The notes: generated from the sequence alone by a model not told the origin. 57,090 bases of DNA from a virus (IMGVR_UViG_3300020193_000025:1-57090); one strand, 5' to 3'. Positions 5,364 to 17,900 are shown, counted from the stretch's first letter. Numbers and translations are program-made.

Positions 5364-5393
5364 TTGGCGCGTTTAAAACCAATTTTGGCGCGT
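5364..5393 (+). repeat. Two direct copies of TTGGCGCGT, 21 bases apart
   Basis: TTGGCGCGT at 5364-5372 and 5385-5393, starts 21 bases apart, that is two turns of the helix. They lie between the glycosyltransferase stop and the small gene at 5419, ahead of an ATACTC sequence (5405-5410) that could serve as a -10. Their G+C content stands out from the AT-rich surroundings. A pair of protein-binding sites is a reasonable reading. Confidence 0.4.
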
Positions 5394-5418
5394 AAGCAAA
5401 CCATACTCTAAGGTAAAC

Positions 5419-5571
5419 ATGGCAACAAAATCAAAAGGTGGTCTGAATAAAACAATTGGATATATTCCTGGTAAACCAAAATCAACAAGACAGGGAATGG
5501 GCAATGGTACAAAGTATAGTGCAACGTCTCGTAACAATGCACGTAAGCCCTATCGTGGTCAAGGTAAATAA
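5419..5571 (+). CDS. Very small basic protein
   Basis: A 50-residue protein (MATKSKGGLNKTIGYIPGK..., ending NNARKPYRGQGK), rich in Lys, Arg, Gly, Ser and Asn and without hydrophobic core residues. It must be disordered unless bound to nucleic acid or another protein. Short basic proteins ending in R(K/R)xYRGQGK are familiar from cyanophages, with no assigned function. It sits behind the TTGGCGCGT repeats. Confidence 0.6.
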   Translation: MATKSKGGLNKTIGYIPGKPKSTRQGMGNGTKYSATSRNNARKPYRGQGK

Positions 5572-5596
5572 ATAAAGAGAAAGATTTAATAGTAAA

Positions 5597-5740
5597 ATGG
5601 CTGATTCTTCTTCAAAAGCAAGTCCAAATCACGAACCAGAAAAACCCGACGGCAGTCAGGTGTTCGAATATGTTGTTGGGGCACAAAGTGGTCCCGTTGA
5701 TTCTGGTCCTAATCCTTATTCTCCTTTAGCCGCAGGATAA
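5597..5740 (+). CDS. Small Pro/Ser/Gly-rich hypothetical protein
   Basis: A 47-residue protein (MADSSSKASPNHEPEKPDGSQVFEYVVGAQSGPVDSGPNPYSPLAAG). The high content of Pro, Ser and Gly suggests an extended or disordered chain around a short strand (QVFEYVVG). A structural or scaffolding role is possible, but nothing in the sequence settles it. It lies between the basic mini-protein and the gene at 5750. Confidence 0.55.
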   Translation: MADSSSKASPNHEPEKPDGSQVFEYVVGAQSGPVDSGPNPYSPLAAG

Positions 5741-5749
5741 GATGTAACA

Positions 5750-6349
5750 ATGTATCCTACTGATGATGAGGAATGGAATTTAATTCATCCTCACGACTTA
5801 TGGGCATACAATAAACTTCAAATAAGTCGGATTTTGGGTTATCAATGTGGTCCAGCTGGGACTACAGTACCCAAGTCCGACTTTTATATTGTCCGCCCAT
5901 GTATGAATATTCAGGGGATGGGATTAAATGCAGAGATTCGATGGATAGAAGGAGCAACAAAAGACCTTCATCCAGCTGAATTTTGGTGCGAACTCTTCTC
6001 TGGTGAACATTTGAGTGTTGATTTTTATAAAAAAGAGTGCAATCTGGTTGTGAAAGGTATAAGACATCCAGAAAATCCGATATACAAGTGGGACAGATGG
6101 GAAAAAATTGATAGAAAAATCGAATTTCCTCCGATTTTATCCAATTTAGTCGGCAATTATGACTGGATTCAGTGCGAATTCATCGATGGTCACCTAATTG
6201 AAGTGCATTTTCGAAGAAATTCGAACTTTAAGTATGGAAATAGTGTAGCAATTCCGATATGGGGCGATGTATCGCAACAAAATGACATAAATTTGAAGTA
6301 TGTTGACGCTCCAAATTACCTTAGAACTGGGTTTTTGGTTGATTTTTGA
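5750..6349 (+). CDS. Conserved-looking phage protein, function unknown
   Basis: A 199-residue soluble protein (MYPTDDEEWNLIHPHDLWAYNKLQISRILGYQCGPAG...). It is rich in Trp, Tyr and acidic residues, with CGPAGTTVPKSDFYIVRPCMNIQGMG in the first third, a Trp/Lys-rich stretch (NPIYKWDRWEKID) in the middle, and a beta-rich end (WIQCEFIDGHLIEVHFRRN). From memory, proteins with this RPCMN...GMG pattern occur in other marine T4-like phages. I cannot assign an activity. It begins nine bases after the small gene at 5597, and the late promoter of the next gene follows its stop. Confidence 0.7.
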   Translation: MYPTDDEEWNLIHPHDLWAYNKLQISRILGYQCGPAGTTVPKSDFYIVRPCMNIQGMGLNAEIRWIEGATKDLHPAEFWCELFSGEHLSVDFYKKECNLVVKGIRHPENPIYKWDRWEKIDRKIEFPPILSNLVGNYDWIQCEFIDGHLIEVHFRRNSNFKYGNSVAIPIWGDVSQQNDINLKYVDAPNYLRTGFLVDF

Positions 6350-6351
6350 AT

Positions 6352-6359
6352 AATAAATA
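6352..6359 (+). promoter_or_regulatory. T4-type late promoter (AATAAATA)
   Basis: AATAAATA differs by one base from the T4 late promoter consensus TATAAATA. It lies right behind the stop of the gene at 5750 and 58 bases ahead of the gene at 6417, the start of the structural region. Confidence 0.5.
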
Positions 6360-6383
6360 CGTTTGGAGATAGAAACCTCCTTA

Positions 6384-6407
6384 AAAGTTCTGTTTTTTCA
6401 GAACTTT
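6384..6407 (+). other. Nine-base-pair hairpin in the late leader
   Basis: AAAGTTCTG (6384-6392), a loop of six T and CAGAACTTT (6399-6407) form a perfect stem. It lies between the late promoter and the ATG at 6417, with the GGAG ribosome-binding sequence (6408-6411) immediately after the stem. There is no T-run behind it, so it looks like a leader structure rather than a terminator. Confidence 0.6.
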
Positions 6408-6416
6408 GGAGAATTT

Positions 6417-6659
6417 ATGGCTACTAATCCAAATCCAGACACCGATAAACTTCATATGATGAAAGAATGGGGCACAAAATATCTTATTACTGACCCCAAA
6501 TCCGATCAACTTCTTCGTGAAGTTTGTTTTGATCATTTAAATGATATTAAAATGCAAAATCATTTGCATGAAAATATTCGTAATGACGAAGATTATGACG
6601 ATTGGGAGTATGGCACTGAACCATTCTATGGTCAAGATTGGAAATCCGATAAAATCTAA
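6417..6659 (+). CDS. Small acidic phage protein, unknown
   Basis: An 80-residue protein (MATNPNPDTDKLHMMKEWGTKYLITDPKSDQLLREVCFDHLNDI..., ending in an Asp/Glu/Trp-rich tail). It is mostly helical and hydrophilic. No family recognised. It is the first gene behind a late promoter and a leader hairpin with a GGAG ribosome-binding site 5 bases before the ATG, so it is probably made in quantity late in infection. An upstream in-frame ATG (6363) is rejected because it precedes the leader hairpin. Confidence 0.65.
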   Translation: MATNPNPDTDKLHMMKEWGTKYLITDPKSDQLLREVCFDHLNDIKMQNHLHENIRNDEDYDDWEYGTEPFYGQDWKSDKI

Positions 6660-6692
6660 TATAGATATAGTAATTAATCTTAAAGCTGGTAA

Positions 6693-7103
6693 ATGAAACT
6701 GCGAACGGCTCAAATTTCAAGGGGATTTAAAGACATAAGTCTTGCATTCCGTAAACATCCAGTTACTAATGATTTAATTATTTTGCAAAATGAAGATGCC
6801 ATTAAAGTATCTGTTATAAATTTAGTTAGAACACGAATTGGCGAAAGATTCTATAATGATTTAATAGGCACTCAAATTGAAGAATCTTTGTTTGAACAAC
6901 AGTGTCCAGAACTTGCTTACACAATACAATCTAGAATTGAAAATTTATTGGAAAACTTCGAACCAAGAATCAGACTATCAGAAGCAGCCGTCGTGTTTCC
7001 AATTGATTCAAATGAAATGAATGTCTCTATTCGTTATGCAATTGTTGGACAACAATATCCAGTTCAACAGGTAGATTTCATCTTACAACCAACTAGAATA
7101 TAA
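6693..7103 (+). CDS. gp25: Baseplate wedge subunit gp25
   Basis: A 136-residue protein, matching the length of T4 gp25 (132). Features of the family seen here are a hydrophobic helix after a conserved Asn/Leu-rich segment (IKVSVINLVRTRIGERFYNDLIG, residues ~31-53), SRIENLLENFEPRIRL (~80-95) with the EPR motif typical of gp25 and its phage-tail and type VI secretion relatives, and a beta-rich end. Known role: part of the inner baseplate, where it joins the wedges to the tail tube/sheath start. The neighbour gp6 begins at the last base of its stop codon, the order also used in other T4-like phages. Confidence 0.93.
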   Translation: MKLRTAQISRGFKDISLAFRKHPVTNDLIILQNEDAIKVSVINLVRTRIGERFYNDLIGTQIEESLFEQQCPELAYTIQSRIENLLENFEPRIRLSEAAVVFPIDSNEMNVSIRYAIVGQQYPVQQVDFILQPTRI

Positions 7104-8971
7104 TGGCATTCAATCAATTTACAAATTTAGACTTTGATAGTATTAAAACTCAGATAAAAGATTATTTGAGAACTAGTACTACGTTCACTGATTTTGATTT
7201 TGAGGGTTCTAACTTTACAACCCTCATTGATATTCTTGCTTATAATTCTTATATTACTGCCTATAATACAAATATGGCAGTAAACGAATGTTTTTTGGAC
7301 AGTGCAACATTAAGAGAGAACGTAGTATCTCTTGCTAGAAACATTGGTTATATTCCAAGATCGAAAAGATCTTCAAAGGCAGTAGTTACTTTCGTTGTAG
7401 ATTTGGATGGAAATGATACTAGAACAGTTACCCTGAAAGCTGGACCTGTTGCTCTAGGTAATGTTCAACAAGGCAATTATATTTTTTCTATACCAGAAGA
7501 TTTTGTTACAACTAAGAATGAAGATCTCAAAGCCACGTTTAGTGGTATAACCGTATATGAGGGAATATACTTAACTAAAACATTCACTGTTGACAATTCT
7601 CTTCCAAATCAAAGATATATTATTCCAAATCCAAATGTTGATTCAACTTCTATTCGCATCAAAGTAAAGACTACAACAGAAGAAATTTATGAAAATTATA
7701 CAAATGTTTTGAGTGTGGATTCAACATCCAAAGTTTTTCTATTGCAAGAAATTGAAGACGAGAAATATGAAATCATATTTGGAGATAATATTTTAGGAAA
7801 GAAACCTGCAGCTGGAAGTACAATCACAGTAAGTTATATTGTAACTAATGGTCAAAATGGCAATGGAGCGTCAAACTTTACTTTTAATGGTATTTTGAAA
7901 GATGATAAGGGGTTGACAATAACAAGTGGCATTTCTTTTCTTACTACAGTTGAAAAATCCCAAGATGGCGATGATATTGAATCTGTAGATTCAATTAAGT
8001 ATCTTGCTCCTCGTGTATATTCCGCTCAGTTTAGAGCAGTGACTGCAAATGACTATAAAGCAATTATTCCTTCAATATATCCAAACGTACAATCCGTAAC
8101 CTCATATGGTGGAGAAGAATTAGACCCACCCGAATATGGTAAAGTCTTCATATCCATTAAACCTAGAAATGGTAAATTTATTTCGCAAATTACCAAAGAT
8201 AATATCTTACGACAACTAAAACAATATTCTATTGCAGGAATTAAACCAGTACTTGTTGACTTGAGTTATCTTTTTGTTGAGATTGATTCCACTCTATATT
8301 ACAACACAAATGCCGTTGCAGATGCAGAATTGCTGAGAACAAAAACGTTCAAGACGTTGACTACCTATGCTGAATCTCCAGATGTCAATAGTTTTGGTGG
8401 TAGATTCAAATACAGTAAAGTAGTGGGTCTCATTGATGATACTAATAAGGGTATTACATCAAATATTACTAAAATCAAAATTAGAAGGGATCTAGTTCCA
8501 GCTTTTGGTAATTTTGCCACATATGAATTATGTTTTGGAAATAAGTTTCATCAAAAAAGATCTGGGTTTAGTATTAAATCAAGTGGATTCAGTATTAAGG
8601 ATGTTGACGGTACTGTTTATATTGGAGATCAACCACAAGATTCAAAAACTGGTAAATTGATATTTTTTAAATTAGTAAACAATACTCCGATTATCGTCAA
8701 AACTAATGCTGGCACCGTAGATTATATAAGTGGTGAGATTATTCTTTCCCTAGTAAATATAACTAGTACTACATTGGAAAGTGGAGTTGTTCAAGTTGAA
8801 GCAATTCCAGATTCAAACGATATTGTTGCATTACGAGATTTGTATTTACAAGTTGATATTGCAAATAGCAAAGTTGTTACTATTCAGGATATTATCACTT
8901 CTGGAGAAAATACTTCTGCAACTCAGTATATCTCAACTTCAAGCTATTTAAACGGATCATACACAAGATAA
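7103..8971 (+). CDS. gp6: Baseplate wedge subunit gp6
   Basis: A 622-residue protein, similar in length to T4 gp6 (660). The N-terminus has the family signature: FTNLDFDSIKTQIKDYL, then DFDFEGSNFTTLIDILAYNS and FLDSATLRENVVSLARNIGYIPRS (residues ~5-92). The central part (ALGNVQQGNYIF to KPAAGSTITVSYI, ~110-250) fits the beta domain, and APRVYSAQFRAVTANDYKAII with the following IYPNVQSVTSYGGEELDPPEYG matches the conserved second half. Known role: gp6 dimers form the continuous ring of the baseplate. It overlaps gp25 by one base and is followed by a giant structural gene four bases later. Confidence 0.93.
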   Translation: MAFNQFTNLDFDSIKTQIKDYLRTSTTFTDFDFEGSNFTTLIDILAYNSYITAYNTNMAVNECFLDSATLRENVVSLARNIGYIPRSKRSSKAVVTFVVDLDGNDTRTVTLKAGPVALGNVQQGNYIFSIPEDFVTTKNEDLKATFSGITVYEGIYLTKTFTVDNSLPNQRYIIPNPNVDSTSIRIKVKTTTEEIYENYTNVLSVDSTSKVFLLQEIEDEKYEIIFGDNILGKKPAAGSTITVSYIVTNGQNGNGASNFTFNGILKDDKGLTITSGISFLTTVEKSQDGDDIESVDSIKYLAPRVYSAQFRAVTANDYKAIIPSIYPNVQSVTSYGGEELDPPEYGKVFISIKPRNGKFISQITKDNILRQLKQYSIAGIKPVLVDLSYLFVEIDSTLYYNTNAVADAELLRTKTFKTLTTYAESPDVNSFGGRFKYSKVVGLIDDTNKGITSNITKIKIRRDLVPAFGNFATYELCFGNKFHQKRSGFSIKSSGFSIKDVDGTVYIGDQPQDSKTGKLIFFKLVNNTPIIVKTNAGTVDYISGEIILSLVNITSTTLESGVVQVEAIPDSNDIVALRDLYLQVDIANSKVVTIQDIITSGENTSATQYISTSSYLNGSYTR

Positions 8972-8975
8972 TAAT

Positions 8976-11900
8976 ATGTCATCAGAAATTAAAAGAGTAA
9001 AAGTTGGAAAATTAGTTGAATCTCAAATTCCTTCATATTTGAATGAAGAGTCCAATCTTTTTAGAGAATTTTTAGAGTTATATTATTATTCTCAAGAACA
9101 TCAGTCTGGAGTTCTTGATCTTGCTAATAATATTCCAAACTATATTAAAGGTACTTTCTTTAACAGAGAAACTCTAATTCCATATGCTGTTTTATTGAGG
9201 GACATTACATTTGCAGATAATAGAATTATTGTTAATTCTACGACTGGTTGGCCAGATGAGTATGGTTTGTTAAAGATTGATGATGAAATTATCACATATA
9301 CTAGAAGAACACAAACAACCTTTGAAGATTGTTTTAGGGGGTTTAGTGGAATTGATCAAATATCAAAAGATGCTGATGTTGAATTTTTAAATTTTTCAGC
9401 CACTGATGCAGAGAAACATGACCAGGGATCAATAGTTTATAATTTAAGTAATTTATTTTTACAAGAAATATTTACAAAGTTCAAGAGCCAATTTTTGCCT
9501 GGATTTGAAAATAGAAAGTTCACTGAGGGCGTAAATCTCGCAAGTATTCTTAGTAGGGCTAAGGATTTTTATACTGCAAAGGGCACGGATACATCTTATA
9601 AACTATTATTTAAAATTCTATTTAATGAAGATATTGATATTATTAAACCACAAGAATATACTTTGGTGCCTTCGGATAATGAGTATTTTGTAACTAAAAA
9701 TGTTTTGGTAGAAAAAATATTTGGAGCTGGCGACCCTATTTTTTCAAAGGGAAATTTTCTATTCCAAAATATTTCTGGAATAGGAACAGTAAGTGCATCA
9801 ATTTATAATGTTGAGTATAGGCCCATAAATGGTAAAGATTTTTATGAAATTTCCTTAGACTCATCCTCCTTTGATGGAAAGTTTAGAGCCCCAGGTAAGA
9901 CTAAAATTATTGAGAATACTCCAATAAATTCTGCCACAATTCTTGTAGACTCTACGATTGGATTTCAAAAAAGTGGCAATCTATTAATTAAACCAACACC
10001 AACATCTGAATATATTAAACTCACATATAGAGATAAAACTATAAACCAATTTCTTGGTGTTACTGGTATTAATACAACATTTCTATTTGGTGCTGATGTT
10101 TCGGAAGACAATTTGGCGTATGCATATGTCGGTTTGGGTCAAACTTCAAAAGTTGATCTAAGATTAGTTAATGTTATTGATGAGGTATCTACAACTGAAA
10201 CCTCCAATATGAGAGTTGGTGATACTTTAATGTTGTCTTCGTTTGGATTTGATTTGATTGATGATCCAAAATTCAGTACATGGGTATATAATGTTCCAAC
10301 AAAGCATAGAATACTTTCAGTAGTTCAACAAAACCAAAATACTTTTAGAATTCAGTTATACGATTCTGTTATTTTTAGTATTGGTGAGGAACTTTTTGTT
10401 CTTAATAATCGAAATCAAAAGATTCGTGGGACAATACGATCTGTAGAATTTCCTCCAGGTGATACTCTGAAATTGAAATCAGACACGATCATTGTTCAAC
10501 TTGTTGGTTCTTTGCCAAGCAATCCATATCAGATTGAAAAAATTATCGTAAAGGCGACACATAACTCAAATTATTTTCCTGGTCTTTCTGATATTGCAGT
10601 TGGAGTTCAAAATTCATATTTGGATTTTGATGAAAAGAATATGTATGTTGCTTCTAGTGGTATAGCCAATTATCCAATTTTTGCAACTGATAATAAAATA
10701 TTCATAATTACTGGATCAAATTCGGATGGGATCGTAAGTATAATTAATTCTATTGATCCGTTAAATAGAACTCCTTTCAGGCACAATCTTGTAACGGGTG
10801 ATAAACTATATTGGAATAACAGCACTAATAGTGGATTGTCAACTGGAATCTATTTTGTTACAAGTATAAATGAATTTGATTTCAGATTATCATTTAGCAA
10901 TTCCGATGTTTTTAGTAACAAATATATTTCCGTAAGATCTAATTTACCTGGACAGTATGTATTCAAGTCTGGTTGGGAAAATAAAAACGCAGTTCATCAA
11001 AAACTTCTAGCCAAATTTCCATATCAAAAAGAAGTTTTTTATTTTGATGACGAATCTAAAAGATCAACAGCTAATAGACCCATTGGACTTTCTGCAAATG
11101 GAGTCGAACTCTATCCATCGACAGTTTTTGAAGAAAAAATATTCTTTGGTAAATTAGATTCGATACTTGTTACAAATCCAGGTAGGAACTTTGATGTCAT
11201 TAATGGGCCACCATTAGTAATTCAGGATGATTTGGGATTTGGGGCCAAGGCATATGCAAACATAGTGGGATCATTCAAAGAAATCAAATTAGTAACTCCA
11301 GGTATTGGTTATCAAGAAAAACCAAAAATTACCGTATCTGGTGGTAATGGTAAAGGTGCTGTTCTTGAATCTAATCTAGTTAGAGGTAGAATTGTAGTAC
11401 CATTTAAAGCTGATGGCACATCAGTTAATGTCTCTTCAGATACTATTGATTTTCCAATCAAACATAATTTTGAACTTGGTGAAGAAATTATTTACGATTC
11501 TGGCGGGAATCCACCTATTGCTGGTATTGTTGATGATTCTAGTTATTTTGCAAGACCTGTAGATCCATTTACAATCTCATTGCATACTACACCTAAAGAT
11601 GCTAGATCTGGTATTAATACTGTTAATATCGGATCGGTAAGTACTGGATTTCATAACTTTAAAACACTGAATAGTAAAAATACTATTACTAAAATTTATG
11701 TTAAAGATCCTGGATCTGGGTATTCAAATAAAAAAATAGTTGTTCCATCTAGACCCACGAACAGAGATATTCAAAGTGGTATAAACACTTCTGATAATTA
11801 TTTCTTTGCTCAAAATCATAAGTTTGAAAGTGGAGAAATAGTCATATATGAATGTACTGGTACGGTTGCAAATGGACTGTCAACAACTACCGAATATTTT

Positions 11901-14900
11901 GTTCATAAAATAAACGAAGATAAGTTTAGATTATCTGATGCTGGTCTTGGTACAACTAGAACTTCTGAAAATTATTCTAAGAAAAAATACGTAAGAATTT
12001 CTGGTGTTGGTACTGGCAATCATACAATAAGATATCCATCTATTCGCATCAATGTAGAAACTCTTGCTGGTATTTCTTCTGCTGGAATAGTTAGACCAGA
12101 AATAGAACCCGTTGTTTTGGGATCTGTAGAAAGTGTTTATGTTGAAGACTTTGGTGTTGGTTATGGATGTACAAATATTGTGAATTTCCACAGAAGACCA
12201 AACGTTGGAATTTCTACTGTAACCATCAAAGCTCTTTTAAAGCCAATTATTATTAATGGTACAATTGTTGATATTCAAATTTTAGCTCGTGGTTCGGGGT
12301 ACAGGAAAGATTCTGAAATAGTCATTTTTGATAATACTGAAAGAGGAAACTTCGCGCAGATACTTCCGATCATCAAAAATGGAAAACTGCAATCCGTTCG
12401 TATTATTGATGGGGGATTGAATTATAGTTCCGATACTACCTATGTTGAACTTAGGAATAGAGGAACAGATGCAAAATTCTTGGCAAATGTTAATTCTTGG
12501 ACTATTAATCAAAATGTTAAGAGCCAATCAATTATTAACTCTGAAGATACTCTTCTAACTAAACCTAATGATAATGGACTTCAGTTTATTGCATTAACTC
12601 TATCCAATAAACTTAGATATCAACTTAGCGATAATATTGACTCTGCAAATATTGAATTGGTCAATAATCCTTCCCATTCTCCAATTCTTGGTTGGGCTTA
12701 TGATGGTAATCCAATATATGGTCCATATGGATTTTCTGCAGCAACAGGGGGACCAATAAGAAGAATTTTAAGTAGTTATGAATTAGATATTTCCCCGAAG
12801 ATTGGATTAAGGCCACCTGGTTTTGCTCCTGGGTATTTTACAAATGATTATTACTTTAATTCTTCTGGAGATCTTGATGCATCCAATGGCAGGTATTGCA
12901 TCACTCCAGAATTTCCAAATGGAACTTATGCTTATTTCTATACGATAGATATTGATTCTAGTGGAGTCTCAAATCCAAAATATCCATATCTTGTTGGAAA
13001 TTATTTTAAAGATAGACCACTAACAGAAAATTTTGACTCTACTTTTACACAAGACTTAAATCTTTCGGATTTCAATTTAATTAGAAATGTTGGCCCATAT
13101 TATCTAAACAATAGAAATAGTAGTTACGATGTTATTGATAAAGTTACGAAAGAGTCAAAACAAGAGTTTACAGTTACTAAAATCAAAACCTCTGGCATAA
13201 GTTCTGTAACAATATTCTCGCAAGGTAGTGGATATCGAGTCGGCGAATTATTAAATTTGGATAATGAGGGAACTGATGGAACGGGAACCAATATTGTAGT
13301 TTCACATGTAGCTGGTAAATCTATTGATATTATTAACGTTGGCGTTAGTACAGTAACTAATATTCAGATTCAAATTGTAAACAACCGAATCATTGGAATA
13401 TCAACAGATCCGCATAATTTTGTTAATGGGGAGACCATAATTGTTAGTGGAGTTTCTACATCCAAATTATCTTCTATTGAGGGATCCTACCGCGTTAGTG
13501 TAATTTCTAGATCCGTTGGATTATCACAATATTTGCCATCAGCGAGTGTAACTGGGATATCTACTTTCATTAACGTTTCTGATACTAGAGGATTTTTTGT
13601 AAATGACGTAATAGGAATTGGTACAGAAGTATTGAGAGTAACCAGTATAGATGAACAGTTCTCTAGGCTTGGAGTTAACAGACAAGTCGGAGTTTCATTG
13701 ACCCATCCTACTGGCACTAATAATGTAATTCTTCTTCCAACTAGATTTGAATATACGGTAGAAAATGCAGTCAAGTATCCAACGTATGAAAATAAAGTTG
13801 TATATTTTAATCCAAAGTTTACCATTGGTCTAGGAACCACTGGAACAAATTATAGAATTTCTGCAACTGGAATTGGTAGCACCTCTACAGAAACAATAAT
13901 TAATAGATTTGTACGGGAACAATCAATCTATATTAAAAATCATCCATACTATACTGGGCAACAATTAAAGTATAATGCTGGGATAGGTGGGTCTACTATA
14001 GTATACTCTTCTACTGGTTATGGATCTACGAGTGGAATTGGAACGCAAAGATTACTACCAAATTCTACGGTTTACGCAATCAATCTAGGTGTTGATTATC
14101 TTGGTATATCTACTGTTGGATTCCCTACAGTAGGAAACGCTGTATATTTCTTTCCAGTAGGTGCTGAAGTTGGAACTGCTCACTCATTTACTACCACATT
14201 TGATAGTGTTTCTATAGTTGCTGAAAAATATAAAGCTTCTATTAAAACAACAGCAAAACATAATTTAGTAGATGGGGATTTGGTATCACTAACGAGTCTT
14301 CCACAACAGGTAGAAACTGTTAAATTGAGATATGATCCGATTCTTTTGAAAATAACTTCGGAAACAGTATCTTTTTCCAGTACTACATTTTCAAACGATC
14401 TTACGAGTTTTAAAATTGATACTCAAAAATTTAACAATGGGGACAAAGTTGTTTATTATTCCTCTACGGGCAACATTGGTGGATTGGTTAATAATGAAGT
14501 GTATTATGTATTGAAGGAAGATCCAGATAGAATTAAATTGTGCAGAAATTTTTCTGATGTAGCCGAGTCTAAAGCAATTGTAATGTCATCGGTTTCTCTT
14601 GGTAGTTATTCTTTAGCAAAAATTAATCCGCCTGTATTGGTTAACCGAGGAAATAGACTGGAGTTTGATATTTCGGATCAAAGTCTATCTAGTATGAGAT
14701 TGGATTTTTATGAGGATATTAATTTTAGAAATAGATTAGATATAACTGGAACTTCGGAATTTGGATTCTCAATTTTTAGAGATGGTATACCTGGAACTGT
14801 AGGGGCAAAAGTTATAATTTCAACAGTAAATCAATTTCCTAAAAAATCTTTTTATAATTTAACCCCAATTACACCAACAGATGAAAGAAAAAATCAAATA

Positions 14901-17900
14901 ACAAGTGACGATAGTGTTCCAGGTAGAAATTCAATAACAGTTAAAGATAGTATACTTAGTGGTGAACATGCAATTATTGTATCTGATGGTAATAATTTTT
15001 CTTTCAATCTATTATCTAAACCGGCTTTTTATGAAAACTTTATAACAAAGGCTGGTTTAGCAACGGTATATTACGAAACCACTTCTCCTTTTGCTGTGGG
15101 TCCTGTATCAAGAACAAAAATAAATTTCAAAGGCAAAGGATACTCACGACTTCCAAAAGTACTTGGATTTGATACTATTAGTGGAAAAGACGCGGTAATT
15201 AAAATTAATAGCAATAAGATTGGTCAAGTAGAAACATTTGAACGTATTAAAGATGGATTTGATTATCCAACTGATCCAACATTACTACCATTTTTGAGTG
15301 TACCGACTGTTTGCGATATAAGTGGAATTTCTAGAATTGATAGGGTAGATATAACTGATGGTGGCATAAACTATCAACAACCACCGACTCTAATAGTTCC
15401 CAGAAATAGAAATATAAAATTAAGAGCCGTAGTTAATGGTGGATCTGTTACTAATGTATTGGTTTTACAAAACGAGAATACATTTACTGAACCTTTACAA
15501 GTACTTTCAACCAGAAATTCAAACGGATATGATATTGATACTATCACACATACTGGTAATTTAGTGACCCTAGAATTGTTATTGGATCCGCAGTTCAATA
15601 GACCAATCACTGTTGGTTATGGTTCGTCCGTTATTGATTTTCCATTCGAAATCGGTGACAGAGTTTATGTTGAGGGGTGTAGACTGACACCAAGCTCAAG
15701 GAATGCAGGAGAATTAAATTTCAATTCTGAAGACTATTCATATAGATTTTTCGATGTCGTCGGCGTAAATACTACCAATTTTACCGTCACTTATAACATG
15801 GCAGGTATTGCTACTGGTACATTGGGACAATATGACGATGATTTTACTTTAGGTTATGTTGTAAATGAAAAACATCTTGCAAAGTTTGATATGAAAATTA
15901 TTGATGATTCTAGTTACATTTCTGGAGAAAGGGTAACATCTAGAAAATTCACCGCAAGAGTTTCCGAAAATGGGTATGATAGTAATTTAAATCAATTACG
16001 CTTATTTGATAGTATTGGTGAACTCAGGGTAGGTGATATTCTAGTTGGAGAACAATCTAAACTTCGTGGTAAGGTAGAAGCGGTTAATAGATTTAATGTT
16101 AAAACCAAGTTGGGAATTACAAGAGATAAGGTTGGTCAAGTAGATAAATCTCGTGGAATACTCAATGAATACCTACAGAGAATTTCTGATAATTTCTACT
16201 ATCAGAAATTCTCTTATTCGATTAACAGTAAGATTCCATATGATAAGTGGAGAGAATCAGTAAGATCTATCATTCACCCATCTGGATTTAGAGAGTTTTC
16301 TGATTTAAAAATATTTGGAGATCCAAAACGAGATGCAATTGTAAACAACTACGTGAATGTTGGATTAGCAAAATCGATCAACATGAAAGTTAGGGCACTA
16401 ACTCAAAATGTTAAGTTAATTATAAACATTGATAACGAAATTTCCTTTACTTCTAGATCAAACTTTGCAATGGTTACAGAAGATGATCCTCTTGAGGATG
16501 GGGGCGTACAGAGAATATTTTTCCCAGAAAGTAGACCACTTAGGGGATATATCTTAAATAAGACGAATAAAGTTTTAAATCTTGATGATATTAGTAATGG
16601 ATTTAGCGGAAGATTAGACAGAGCTGGGAATTTAATTGGAAATACTAATTTTAAATTAACAACAAAATCTGGAGTTCCCGTATTCAAAGCAACATTTAAT
16701 TCTGCGTCTTCATCTATTGTTGATCTGACTAATAATATTATTAGTATTCCAAATCATAACTTCCAAAGTGGCCAAGAATTAATTTATAGTACTCAAGGTG
16801 GGTCTGTATTGGGAATAGCAACAACTTCACATACTTCAGGATCCAGAACTATCGTTATGTCGGTAACTGGTGCTGGTGGAAGCGCTCTGTTTGAAAATGG
16901 ATATAATTCTTCTGTAGTAGGTCCAATAATTGGAGTTTCTACAACTGCAAACCCAATTGTTGGTGCAAAATTATTTGGATTTGGTACTGGGATTCCTGGA
17001 ATTTCCACCTTCGGTACTGGCGCCAAATTCGAGGTTCTCATAACATACAGTCAAAGTACGGGAGTTCCACTTTCTACTAGTATATTACTTCGTCAAGGTG
17101 GATATGGTTACAAAGTTGGAGAAACTGTAAGTATTGCTGGAACCTTTATCGGCGGGACCAATCCAACTAATAATCTGTCCTTCGTTGTTACTAAAGTTGC
17201 TAGTACTAGAGTTGGAATTCAAACAGTTTATTCAAACTTGCCCGCAACTACGAATGGATCTGGCACTGGAGCAACATTTGATGTCGAACGCGATGTGAAT
17301 TATGATATTTCTAGAGTTTCTGTTGTTACGGGCGGAACAGGATATGCAAATACCGAAACAATCTCTATTGCTGGAACTTATATTGGGGGATCAACTCCGA
17401 TAGACAATTTATATCTAACTCCAACGGAATTGGGTAGAAATACTATCCCCTCCTCCGTATATGTTCAGAAAATTGATGATGTTAAGTTTAGATTAGCTGG
17501 ATTATCTACATCTCTAGCATTCAATATTACTGGATTGGGTACTGGAACTCACTTACTTACATATCCAGAACCAAACGAAAATGCTTTGATTCTGGTAGAT
17601 GGAATAATTCAAAGTCCTGTAAAAAATAAAAAATTATCAGTAACGGTTACCGCTCCAATTTCTCCTACTGATCAACAAATTTCGGTTGGAGCTGGAATCA
17701 ATTCCATATCTACAGGAGATTTGATAAAAATTGATAATGAGTATGTAAGAGTTAATTTCATTGGTAAGGGATCCTTTGTTGTAAGTAGAACAGCAGAACC
17801 ACTTAGTGAAGTAGATACCAATTTCTATTATGATACTAATCGTATGAATTCTAATGTTACTACTGTAGATACTACTATAGTAACTGCAGATGATCGCCCG

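Noticed and set aside
4819-5382. A 187-codon minus-strand frame
   Set aside because: It is the shadow of the glycosyltransferase gene, whose + strand product has recognisable motifs.
6363-6416. Upstream start for the gene at 6417
   Set aside because: It would include the leader hairpin and the ribosome-binding site in the coding part; 6417 has the GGAG site at the right distance.
16150-16215. Inverted repeat inside the giant gene (CAGAGAATTTCTGATAAT / ATCAGAAATTCTC)
   Set aside because: It is within coding sequence, codes for conserved residues and has no T-run or flanking intergenic region, so a terminator or site is unlikely.
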